Source: a bacterium
GTDB taxonomy: Bacteria > Chloroflexota > Dehalococcoidia > Tepidiformales > Tepidiformaceae
Assembly (NCBI GenBank): GCA_945861295.1
Contig: CAMAUF010000179.1
Span: forward strand, 1 to 5,482
Reading direction: 5' to 3'
DNA length: 5,482 nucleotides
A program made the position numbers and the translations under genes. The notes under the pieces were generated by a model. The model had not been told where the DNA came from, ran no database searches, and worked only from the letters and a program-made list of their open reading frames with translations. How positions within the stretch are numbered: position 1 is the stretch's first letter; each line of letters begins with the position of its first letter. Below, one piece after another: positions 1-5,412 of this stretch.

Positions 1-91
1 GGCGATCTGGCTCAAAGCCCACGGCGATCACCTGGCTCAAAGCTCATGGCGATCCGAGCCCCAGGTGGATCAATACTCGCGGCGATGCACA
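1..91. mobile_element. Terminus of an IS21-family-like insertion sequence (partial)
   Basis: No ORF here looks like a protein gene. The segment is made of related units containing TGG(C/A)TCAA near their start and GGCGAT near their end (see the repeat entry), and it ends in CACA at 88-91. Immediately after it, sequence identical to the 3' half of the CRISPR repeat begins at 92. Multiple internal terminal repeats, TG...CA tips and motifs resembling GTGGATCAAT near the tip are known features of IS21-family (istA/istB) elements. The repeats and the sharp junction are directly visible; the family name is recalled from general knowledge of such ends. The transposase genes would lie to the left, outside the window, and it cannot be told whether this is the element's left or right end. 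The alternative is an eroded CRISPR leader, but leaders are usually AT-rich and lack such units. Confidence 0.62.
7..89. repeat. Three degenerate 25-bp direct repeats (IS terminal repeats)
   Basis: Unit A is 7-31, unit B 32-56 and unit C 65-89. A and B are directly adjacent. An 8-bp stretch (57-64) separates B from C. A and B share TGGCTCAAAGC and GGCGATC. Unit C matches B at 16 of 21 positions in the core (66-86 against 33-53), keeping TGG-TCAA, CTC and GGCGAT. The GGCGATC at 1-7 is probably the end of a further unit cut by the window edge. Such arrays at IS ends are typically transposase-binding sites, which is inferred here. Confidence 0.75.
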
Positions 92-109
92 GTGGGTGCG
101 GATTGAAAC
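92..109 (+). repeat. Truncated CRISPR repeat (3' half only) at the IS junction
   Basis: The 18 bp GTGGGTGCGGATTGAAAC match the last 18 bp of the full repeat exactly. Bases just upstream (GATGCACA) do not match the repeat. The left stem arm and the TTCG loop are missing, so the processing hairpin cannot form. An abrupt boundary with a perfect remaining half fits insertion rather than gradual decay. Confidence 0.88.
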
Positions 110-293
110 CGTGTAGCGCCGCCGCGCCGGCTCGCCGGGCACATCGCGCGCATCACCCACCCTTCGGGGTGGGTGCGGATTGAAACACTCTCGCTCACGA
201 CGCCACCGCCCGCGCCGCTTCGGCATCACCCACCCTTCGGGGTGGGTGCGGATTGAAACCGTGTCAGGCGGTGTTCGCTGCGCGTCGGGGGCC

Positions 294-330
294 GCATCAC
301 CCACCCTTCGGGGTGGGTGCGGACTGAAAC
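294..330 (+). repeat. Terminal CRISPR repeat with a point change
   Basis: It is identical to the repeats at 150-186 and 223-259 except for C instead of T at 324, giving GGACTGAAAC. No further repeat follows. A variant last repeat is common at the leader-distal end of arrays and supports left-to-right transcription. The change lies in the 8-nt handle but precedes no spacer, so it should not affect a crRNA. Confidence 0.9.
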
Positions 331-393
331 GCGAGGGGCCGAACAGGCGCGCTAGCCGCTACGGCTCATTGGTATGGGCGTGCTTGCCGACGC
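331..393. other. Short intergenic region between CRISPR trailer and convergent gene
   Basis: No gene is seen. A small inverted repeat AGCCG-cta-CGGCT lies at 354-366, but with a 5-bp stem and no T-run on either strand it is weak as a terminator. Both the array (+) and the gene at 394-834 (-) should end in or near this stretch. Confidence 0.5.
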
Positions 394-834
394 CTAATGG
401 TGGCTGGCTGAGGCGTGCCCGTGACCGTGGTCGCCGCCGGCGGAGTCGCCGTACGTGCCATCCGTGGGGAAGGTGGCGCTGCGCTCGATGCTGATCGGCG
501 CTGTCCAGGCCGGATGGGCCGGAAAGCCGCCGACCCGCCGCTTCAGCAGGTAGAAGACGCTCAGCAGCAGGCCGCTCGCAAAGATGGCGATGATGCTCCA
601 CCGCGCCACCGGCACGATATCGTTGCCGGCGCCGCGGGGCGCCGCAGTCGCGTGGCCCTCTTCGGCGACGGGCTCATCCTCCGAGCGCCAGAAGGCGCCT
701 TCGTCGAAGCTCTCCGGCACGACTGACTCAGCCGGGCCCGCCCCAGCCAGCGGCGGCTCGCCGCTCTCCGCGTGGACACTCGATGTGGAAATGAGGGCAG
801 CGACGGCGAGGGCGACGATCAGCGAAATGCGCAT
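394..834 (-). CDS. Small membrane-anchored protein with a His-rich C-terminus, function unknown
   Basis: The 146-residue protein has an N-terminal signal peptide (about 1-22, hydrophobic core LIVALAVAALI, likely cleavage after VHA). A Pro/Glu/Ala-rich, acidic region follows (23-75), then one transmembrane segment at about 79-97, KRR at 98-100 and a soluble tail ending in HGHGHASASHH. The positive charges after the segment predict an extracytoplasmic acidic region and a cytoplasmic His tail (His136, 138, 140, 145, 146). His clusters often bind divalent metals, which is inference only. I do not recognise the family. ATG is at 834-832 and TAG at 396-394. The gene lies 53 bp downstream of tupC on the same strand, so it could be a fourth operon member. 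It lacks a Shine-Dalgarno but has TACACT 7 nt before the ATG, suggesting its own leaderless promoter. Confidence 0.8.
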   Translation of the reverse strand: MRISLIVALAVAALISTSSVHAESGEPPLAGAGPAESVVPESFDEGAFWRSEDEPVAEEGHATAAPRGAGNDIVPVARWSIIAIFASGLLLSVFYLLKRRVGGFPAHPAWTAPISIERSATFPTDGTYGDSAGGDHGHGHASASHH

Positions 835-847
835 AATCGGGAGTGTA
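835..847 (-). promoter_or_regulatory. Putative -10 element (TACACT) for a leaderless transcript
   Basis: On the minus strand TACACT (847-842) is followed by exactly 7 nt (841-835) and the ATG at 834. This spacing would put the transcription start at or beside the start codon. No Shine-Dalgarno and no convincing -35 is seen. The same arrangement precedes the gene at 3623. Confidence 0.4.
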
Positions 848-887
848 TCGGCACAGCCGGGATCAGGCGAGCGATCGGCCGGGCTGG

Positions 888-1853
888 TCAGCCGGACACC
901 GCTTCCTGGCCTAACCGATACCGGCGGACATCGACCGATCGGGCCGAGACTACCAGCGCGCCCACCCCTTCCCGGGGCCGCTCGGTCAGCGTCACCGAGG
1001 CACGTGCGCCGTTAATCGTCCCCCAAACCTCGAACCGCGGCCCGAGCTCCAGGATGTCGTCCATTTCCAGCGCGAACTCTACCTCGCCCGGCCCCCCATG
1101 CAGCGCGCGCGGCGCGATCGCGACGACTTCGCCATCCCCGGGGATCAGCGTGTAGCCGAGGAAGGCGGCGGTGGCGGCATCGGGCGGCCGGCCATACACC
1201 TCCGCACGGCTCCCGGCGGCGCGGACCACTCCGCCTTCGAGCACGACCAGCCGCTCCGCCATGCGCAATGCTTCGTCGCGGTCATGCGTGACCAGCACGA
1301 GCGTTGTCTCGAAGGAACGGAGCATCGCCGGCAAGTCGTGGAGGAGCGCGCGGCGGGTCGGGCTATCGAAACCGGCGAGCGGCTCATCGAGCAGCGTTAG
1401 CGGCGCACGCAAGGCGAGCGCGCGCGCGATGTTCACGCGCTGCGCTTCGCCCCCAGAGAGGCGGGTGGCGCGACGGTCCAGCAGCCCGGCGATCCCAAAG
1501 AGCTGGGCCACTTCCTCGATCCGGGCCGAACGTTCCGCCGCCGGGACCTTGCGCAGGCGCAACGCCAGGTCGAGGTTCGCTTCCACGCTGCCCGAGACGA
1601 AGACGGGTTGCTGGAAGGCGTACGCGACGCGCCGCCGCGTCTCGGCCCCTGGCCGGGCCCTCACGCCATCGAACGCGATCGTCCCTGTCAGCGAGCGTTC
1701 CAGCCCGGCCAGGCACCGCAGCAGGGTCGACTTGCCGGCGCCATTCGGCCCCACGATCGCCGTCGTTGAACCGGACGGGAGCCAAAGTTCCTCGATGTTG
1801 AGGTCGAGCCGGTGGCCGCGCCGGAAGCGTAGCCCCTGGATGCGGATATCCAC
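888..1853 (-). CDS. tupC: Tungstate ABC transporter, ATP-binding protein TupC
   Basis: This 321-residue cytoplasmic ATPase powers oxyanion import. Visible motifs are Walker A GPNGAGKST (35-43), a Q-loop in FQQ (80-82), the ABC signature LSGGE (132-136), Walker B LTLLDE (152-157, with the catalytic Glu) and the switch His190 in LVTHD. The nucleotide-binding domain covers about 1-235. Residues 240-321 form a separate beta-rich C-terminal part that may be a TOBE-like regulatory domain, as in ModC-type ATPases. The GTG start (1853-1851) lies 3 bp after the tupB stop, so translation is probably coupled; no strong Shine-Dalgarno is seen. The stop is TGA at 890-888. Alone it could be ModC or WtpC; the TupA- and TupB-type neighbours decide for tungstate. 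All core ATPase motifs are intact. Confidence 0.9.
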   Translation of the reverse strand: MDIRIQGLRFRRGHRLDLNIEELWLPSGSTTAIVGPNGAGKSTLLRCLAGLERSLTGTIAFDGVRARPGAETRRRVAYAFQQPVFVSGSVEANLDLALRLRKVPAAERSARIEEVAQLFGIAGLLDRRATRLSGGEAQRVNIARALALRAPLTLLDEPLAGFDSPTRRALLHDLPAMLRSFETTLVLVTHDRDEALRMAERLVVLEGGVVRAAGSRAEVYGRPPDAATAAFLGYTLIPGDGEVVAIAPRALHGGPGEVEFALEMDDILELGPRFEVWGTINGARASVTLTERPREGVGALVVSARSVDVRRYRLGQEAVSG

Positions 1854-1856
1854 GGC

Positions 1857-2552
1857 TCAGGCCGCCCGTCGTTGCTGGACGACCGTCAGCAGCAGGTTGA
1901 CGCCGAACGCCATCACCAGCAGGACCAAGCCGAGCGCGATCGCCTCCGCGTTCTGGCCGCGGCTTGATTCGGTCACGATCGCGGTCGTCAGGACGCGCGT
2001 CTCGCCTTGGAGGTTGCCGCCCACGGTCATGGAGGCGCCGATTTCGGAGATGGCCGCGCCAAACCCCGCCATCACGGCCGCCAGGATCCCGAGGTGCGCC
2101 TCCTTGGCCGTGATCCACAGCGAGGCGAGGCGGCCGGCCCCAAGGTGCTGCAACAGGTCCGGCAGTTGCGGAGGTAACGCCTGCACCGCCGCCGCCGTGA
2201 AGCCGACCACCAGCGGCGTCGCGATCAGGAACTGGGCAATCACCATGGCGCGCTTCGTATAGATGAGGTTGAGGTCGCCGAAAGGCCCGCTGCGCACGAG
2301 AAAGAGCCAGACGACCAGCCCGATCACGACGGGCGGCATGCCCATACCCGTGTTGACGAGACCGATCAGGATGGTCCGGCCCGGGAAGCGGGCGCGAGCG
2401 AGCGCGTACCCCGCCGGGACTCCCGCCAGCAGCGCCAACAGCGTGGCGGACCCGGAGACGACGATCGTCCGCCACGCCACCTCACGCAGACCGGCGTCGC
2501 CAGTCCCGATCAGGCGCAGCGCTTCTTTGAGGCCGTCCCAGAGCGCGTCCAC
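1857..2552 (-). CDS. tupB: Tungstate ABC transporter, permease TupB
   Basis: This 231-residue integral membrane protein should form the transport channel as a homodimer. About five transmembrane segments can be placed: 29-51, 61-86, 103-126, 154-174 and 204-225. The cytoplasmic EAA-type coupling loop that contacts the ATPase lies at about 158-172 (AAVMAGFGAAISEIG). NTGMGMPPVVIGL (67-79) and EIGASMTVGGN (170-180), followed by TRVLTTAIV, are typical of TupB-type permeases and differ from usual ModB sequences. The start is GTG (2552-2550), 9 bp after the tupA stop; the Shine-Dalgarno is weak, which fits coupled translation. The stop is TGA at 1859-1857, 3 bp before tupC. Length is normal for TupB. 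Confidence 0.92.
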   Translation of the reverse strand: MDALWDGLKEALRLIGTGDAGLREVAWRTIVVSGSATLLALLAGVPAGYALARARFPGRTILIGLVNTGMGMPPVVIGLVVWLFLVRSGPFGDLNLIYTKRAMVIAQFLIATPLVVGFTAAAVQALPPQLPDLLQHLGAGRLASLWITAKEAHLGILAAVMAGFGAAISEIGASMTVGGNLQGETRVLTTAIVTESSRGQNAEAIALGLVLLVMAFGVNLLLTVVQQRRAA

Positions 2553-2561
2553 GGCGATAGC

Positions 2562-3515
2562 CTACTTGCCGAGGTCTTCGACGCGCTTGCCCGCGTCCGG
2601 GATGAAGAGGGATTGGCCGAACTCCGCCTTCTTGAACTCGCCGATGACCTTCTGCGTCTCCGGCGCGATCAGAAACGCCAGGAAAGCGCGGGCCTGCGCG
2701 GCCTGGACTTTCGGGAACTTCGTGGGGCTCACGACGTAGCCGTGATAGATGTTTAGCAGCGAACTCGCGCCTTCGAACACGACGATGAGCTTGAGGTTTT
2801 TGCTCTGGGCGAGAAAGGTCGCGCGGTCCGTGAGCGTGTAGGCGAGGCGTTGGTCGGCGACGTTCAGGGTCGCCCCCATGCCTTGCCCGGTCTCGGCCCG
2901 GTCCTTGACAGCGGCCTTCGGGTCGATGCCGGCGTCCTTCCAGAGTTGCAGTTCCGCCTTGTGCGTGCCGGAGTCATCCCCGCGGGAGATGAACGGGCCA
3001 GCGGCCGCGATCGCCACCAGGGCTGCCTTGAGGTCCGCGCTGCCCTTCGCTTTGGCCGGGTCGCCAGCCGGGCCGACGATAATGAAGTCGTTGTGCATGA
3101 CAAGCACACCCTCGACGAGGTCGCCCTGGTCGACGTACTTCTTTTCGCTGGCGGGCGCGTGGACGAGGACGGCGTCGGCATCGCCCTTGGCGCCCATCTC
3201 CAAGGCCGCGCCCGTGCCGACCGCGATCACCTTGACCTCAACGCCCATCTCTTTCGTGAACATGGGGACGAGCACATCGAGCAGGCCACTGTCCTGGGTG
3301 CTGGTCGTCGTCGCCAGGATCATGGAACCGCCGAGCTTCGGCGTCGGCGTGGGCGATGGCGTCCCGGTCGGCGCCAGCGTTGCCGCGGCGGTCGCGGTGG
3401 CGACCACGTCATCGTCATCATCACCACCGCAGGCCGGGAAGGCGAACAGGGCGGCGAACAGCGCGAACGGAGCGAGCAGGGCGAACCGGCGCCGCGTGGC
3501 AAAGGAACGTCTCAC
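2562..3515 (-). CDS. tupA: Tungstate ABC transporter, substrate-binding lipoprotein TupA
   Basis: This 317-residue extracytoplasmic protein captures tungstate for TupB/TupC. RR-rich residues and a hydrophobic stretch precede FPAC, a slightly unusual lipobox with Phe at -3 and lipidated Cys29. A run of five Asp and a Thr/Pro-rich tether (to about residue 60) follow, then a type-2 periplasmic binding fold. Family hallmarks are ATTTSTQDSGLLD with the oxyanion-contacting TTTS (69-72), VGTGAALEMG, DADAVLVHAP, HNDFIIVGP and SRGDDSGTHKAE (177-188). These match TupA rather than ModA or WtpA. Start choice: GTG at 3515-3513 has GGAGG six nt upstream (3526-3522). An in-frame ATG at 3521, giving two more residues, directly abuts that GGAGG and is less likely. 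The frame stays open to 3614, but that extension has no signal-peptide logic. The stop is TAG at 2564-2562. It is first in the tup operon and divergent from the gene at 3623. Confidence 0.93.
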   Translation of the reverse strand: MRRSFATRRRFALLAPFALFAALFAFPACGGDDDDDVVATATAAATLAPTGTPSPTPTPKLGGSMILATTTSTQDSGLLDVLVPMFTKEMGVEVKVIAVGTGAALEMGAKGDADAVLVHAPASEKKYVDQGDLVEGVLVMHNDFIIVGPAGDPAKAKGSADLKAALVAIAAAGPFISRGDDSGTHKAELQLWKDAGIDPKAAVKDRAETGQGMGATLNVADQRLAYTLTDRATFLAQSKNLKLIVVFEGASSLLNIYHGYVVSPTKFPKVQAAQARAFLAFLIAPETQKVIGEFKKAEFGQSLFIPDAGKRVEDLGK

Positions 3516-3546
3516 GGGCATCCTCCGATGTGTCCCGTGGAGCATA
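3516..3546 (-). promoter_or_regulatory. tupA Shine-Dalgarno and possible -10
   Basis: On the minus strand GGAGG (3526-3522) lies 6 nt before GTG 3515 and fixes the start. TATGCT (3546-3541) could be a -10 hexamer, giving a 5' leader of about 18 nt. The -35 region (TTCCCC near 3569-3564) is poor. The Shine-Dalgarno is solid and the promoter tentative. No molybdenum-cofactor riboswitch-like structure fits into so short a leader. Confidence 0.5.
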
Positions 3547-3586
3547 ACGGCGGTGGCGGATGCGGGGAAGCAGTGGGCCGCTCCCG

Positions 3587-3622
3587 TTCGCGAAACCGGC
3601 CACGCGCTGTACACTCGCCCCC
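3587..3622 (+). promoter_or_regulatory. Putative leaderless promoter of the SDR at 3623, with an upstream palindrome
   Basis: TACACT at 3610-3615 is followed by exactly 7 nt (3616-3622) and ATG at 3623, with no Shine-Dalgarno, which suggests transcription starts at the start codon. An 8-bp perfect palindrome TTCGCGAA lies at 3587-3594, where a -35 or operator would be. The palindrome could be chance in GC-rich DNA. Confidence 0.42.
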
Positions 3623-4447
3623 ATGGACGAACGGCTCGGCGAACTGCTTTCGCTCGATGGACGCGTCGCGCTCGTTACCGGCGCGGCCACCGGCATCGGC
3701 GAGGGCATTGCCAAGGTGCTGGCGCAGGCGGGCGCGCGCGTCGTCATCCTCGATATCGACGAGGCCGGCGCGGCCCGCGTCGCCTCCCAGATCGCGACGA
3801 CCGGCGGCATGGCGCTCTGGCGCAGGCTCGACGTGACCGACTTCGAGGCCGTCTCCACCGCCTTCGCCGAACTGGCCGAGGAACTCGGCAGCATCGACAT
3901 CCTCGTCAACAACGCCGGCTCGTACCAGGGCTCGGGCTCGATCCACGACCTCACGCCTGAACTCTGGCGCAAGCTGATGGCCGTCAACCTGGATAGCCTC
4001 TTCGCCTGCTGCAAAGCCGCCAGCCGCGAAATGGTCGCCCGGAAGACACGTGGCTCGATCGTCAACATCACCTCGGTAGATGGCGTCCGGCCGTACCTCG
4101 GCGTGAACTATGACACCCCGAAGGCAGGCGCCAACTTCTTCACGCAAACCTTGGCGCTCGACCTGGCGCCTCACGGCATCCGCGTCAACGCGGTCGCGCC
4201 CGGCGCCGTGCCGGTGCCCACGCTCGACCGCGTCCGGCGGGGCGAACTGCCGCCGATCGTGCTGCCGCCTTCGCTTCCGTCAGGCTTGCGCGGCCCGGTC
4301 AGCGGCCAGCGCGGCGCCAACATCCCCCTGGCGCGCCCCGGCACCACGGAGGAGATGGGCTGGGCCGTGCTCTACCTCTGCAGCGCGATGGCGAGCTACG
4401 TCACCGGCCACGTCCTCGTTGTCGATGGCGGCTGGTGTTTGCTGTAA
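3623..4447 (+). CDS. Classical short-chain dehydrogenase/reductase (SDR), probably NAD-dependent
   Basis: This 274-residue cytoplasmic oxidoreductase interconverts an alcohol and a ketone or aldehyde on an unidentified substrate. The Rossmann dinucleotide motif TGAATGIG is at 19-26. Asp44/Asp46 at the end of the second strand (VILDID) favour NAD(H) over NADP(H). NNAG is at 96-99, and the catalytic set Asn122, Ser151, Tyr163 and Lys167 (YDTPK) is complete. The C-terminus has the usual YVTGHVLVVDGGW. A long Pro/Gly-rich insertion between PG (193-194) and about residue 240 forms the substrate-binding loop. Met at 3623 is chosen over the open frame from 3560 because it gives the normal SDR N-terminus and follows TACACT by 7 nt. 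It is divergent from tupA and 104 bp ahead of a second SDR; nothing links it functionally to tungsten. Confidence 0.92.
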   Translation: MDERLGELLSLDGRVALVTGAATGIGEGIAKVLAQAGARVVILDIDEAGAARVASQIATTGGMALWRRLDVTDFEAVSTAFAELAEELGSIDILVNNAGSYQGSGSIHDLTPELWRKLMAVNLDSLFACCKAASREMVARKTRGSIVNITSVDGVRPYLGVNYDTPKAGANFFTQTLALDLAPHGIRVNAVAPGAVPVPTLDRVRRGELPPIVLPPSLPSGLRGPVSGQRGANIPLARPGTTEEMGWAVLYLCSAMASYVTGHVLVVDGGWCLL

Positions 4448-4551
4448 GCGGACGTGGCTCGTTACCGAACGACCGCCCGGCGCCCGAACCCCGGCGCGCC
4501 TCGCTTCGCCTTCCCGTAGGATGGCCCGACTACCCACCACAGGAGCCAGCC
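4448..4551 (+). promoter_or_regulatory. Inter-SDR region with the Shine-Dalgarno of the downstream SDR
   Basis: AGGAG at 4541-4545 lies 6 nt before ATG 4552 and supports that start against the open frame upstream. TAGGAT (4517-4522) could be a weak -10, so the second SDR may be transcribed separately as well as by readthrough. No terminator-like hairpin with a T-run follows the first SDR. Confidence 0.5.
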
Positions 4552-5412
4552 ATGAAAGACTTCGCCGGGAAGGTCGCCGTCGTTACCGGGGCGGCCAGCG
4601 GGATGGGCCTCGCCTTCGCCCACAAGTTCGCCGATGAGGGCATGAGCGTCGTCCTCGCCGACATCGAAAGCGAACCCCTTGCCATGGCCGAAGGCGCGCT
4701 CCGGGCCAAAGGCGCGAAAACGCTGGCCGTGCGCACCGACGTCATGTCAAAAGAGGCGGTCGACCGCCTGGCCGATGCCGCCTTCGCGACCTTCGGCAAC
4801 GTCCACATCGTCTGCAACAACGCCGGCGTTATCGCTTCGGCCTCGAACCTGCGCACGCCAGCCTGGGAATCGCCGCTGGCGGAGTGGGATTGGGTCCTGG
4901 GCGTGAACTTCATGGGCGTGCTCCACGGCGTGCGCGCCTTCGTGCCCCGCATGCTCGCCAACGGCGAAGAGGGCCACATCGTCAACACGGCCTCGATGGC
5001 CGGCATGCTCAGCGGCGACAACGCCTACAACGTCTCGAAGTTCGGCGTCGTCTGCCTGACCGAGGGCATTTACAAGCAGTTCAAGGGCATGGGCGCCAAG
5101 CTCTCGGCTTCCGTGCTCTGCCCCGGCTTGATCAAGACGGCGATCCTCGACGCCGAACGGAACCGGCCGGAAGAGTTCGGCCCGCCCGTCGACCCCTCGA
5201 AGCTGCGCCCCGAGCTGCAAGCCTGGAGCGCGGGCTTCACGGCCGCCCTCAGCGCCGGGATCGAGCCCAGCGACGTCGGCCAGATGGTCTTCGAGGCCAT
5301 CCGCGACGACCAGTTCTACATCTTCCCGATCCAGCCCGGCATTCGGGAGTCGCTCCAGACCCGGCTCGACGACATTTCCCAGCAGCGCAACCCGACACTG
5401 CCAGTGGTGTAA
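4552..5412 (+). CDS. Short-chain dehydrogenase/reductase (SDR), probably NAD-dependent, with a long C-terminal part
   Basis: This 286-residue cytoplasmic oxidoreductase has TGAASGMG at 12-19, Asp37 in VLADIES (suggesting NAD(H)), Asp63 in RTDV for adenine contact and NNAG at 89-92. The catalytic residues are Asn119, Ser148, Tyr159 and Lys163 (YNVSK), all present. After PG at 191-192 the substrate loop and helices run to residue 286 without the VDGG ending seen in the upstream SDR; instead there is FYIFPIQPG (255-263). It therefore belongs to a different SDR subgroup and is not a recent duplicate of its neighbour. Such proteins are often annotated generically as SDR family oxidoreductases and the substrate is unknown. 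ATG at 4552 has AGGAG six nt upstream. The stop is TAA at 5410-5412. Confidence 0.92.
   Translation: MKDFAGKVAVVTGAASGMGLAFAHKFADEGMSVVLADIESEPLAMAEGALRAKGAKTLAVRTDVMSKEAVDRLADAAFATFGNVHIVCNNAGVIASASNLRTPAWESPLAEWDWVLGVNFMGVLHGVRAFVPRMLANGEEGHIVNTASMAGMLSGDNAYNVSKFGVVCLTEGIYKQFKGMGAKLSASVLCPGLIKTAILDAERNRPEEFGPPVDPSKLRPELQAWSAGFTAALSAGIEPSDVGQMVFEAIRDDQFYIFPIQPGIRESLQTRLDDISQQRNPTLPVV

Larger units (their letters stand above)
92..330 (+). CRISPR. Trailer end of a CRISPR array: one half repeat, three 37-bp repeats, three spacers
   Basis: Three 37-bp repeats lie at 150-186, 223-259 and 294-330. The first two are identical and the third has one T-to-C change at 324. A truncated repeat at 92-109 keeps only the last 18 bp. 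Spacers are 110-149 (40 nt), 187-222 (36 nt) and 260-293 (34 nt), with unrelated sequences. Each full repeat holds a perfect 9-bp stem, CACCCACCC/GGGTGGGTG, around a TTCG tetraloop, and ends in ATTGAAAC, the usual 5' handle of type I and III crRNAs. That ending sets transcription on + with the leader to the left, and the decayed repeat at 294-330 fits the leader-distal end. No cas gene is in the window, so the subtype is open. The array converges on the minus-strand gene at 394-834. Confidence 0.95.

Noticed and set aside
1..91. CRISPR leader
   Set aside because: It lies on the leader side, but it has a tandem 25-bp unit structure, is not AT-rich, and the adjoining repeat is cut in half, which fits an IS end better.
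110..264. Spacers at 110 and 260 both begin CGTGT
   Set aside because: Five shared bases among three spacers can be chance, and the rest of the sequences differ.
354..366. Inverted repeat AGCCG-cta-CGGCT as a terminator
   Set aside because: The stem is only 5 bp and no T-run follows on either strand.
180..494. Open frame running through the CRISPR repeats
   Set aside because: Its translation comes from repeats and spacers; repeat-derived frames are artefacts.
878..895. Imperfect hairpin over the tupC stop as a terminator
   Set aside because: The stem is short and bulged, with no T-run on the minus strand; it does not separate tupC convincingly from the gene at 834.
1171..2262. 363-codon open frame on + opposite tupC and tupB
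   Set aside because: It is a shadow in GC-rich DNA: Arg/Ser/Ala-rich, no recognisable domain, and fully antisense to two well-supported genes.
1384..2475. 363-codon open frame on - in another frame across the tupB/tupC junction
   Set aside because: Its sequence is Arg/Gly/Pro-rich and unlike any domain, while the real frames carry full permease and ATPase motifs.
3408..3422. Trinucleotide tract in tupA as an unstable repeat
   Set aside because: It encodes five Asp with mixed codons just after the lipid-modified Cys, a normal low-complexity tether rather than a pure microsatellite.
2850..3960. Long + strand frames opposite tupA
   Set aside because: They run antisense to tupA and then into the first SDR out of frame. 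Composition is typical of shadow frames.
4476..4497. Direct repeat CCCGGCGC (4476-4483 and 4490-4497) between the SDRs
   Set aside because: Eight GC-only bases recur easily by chance at this composition, and there is no functional context.
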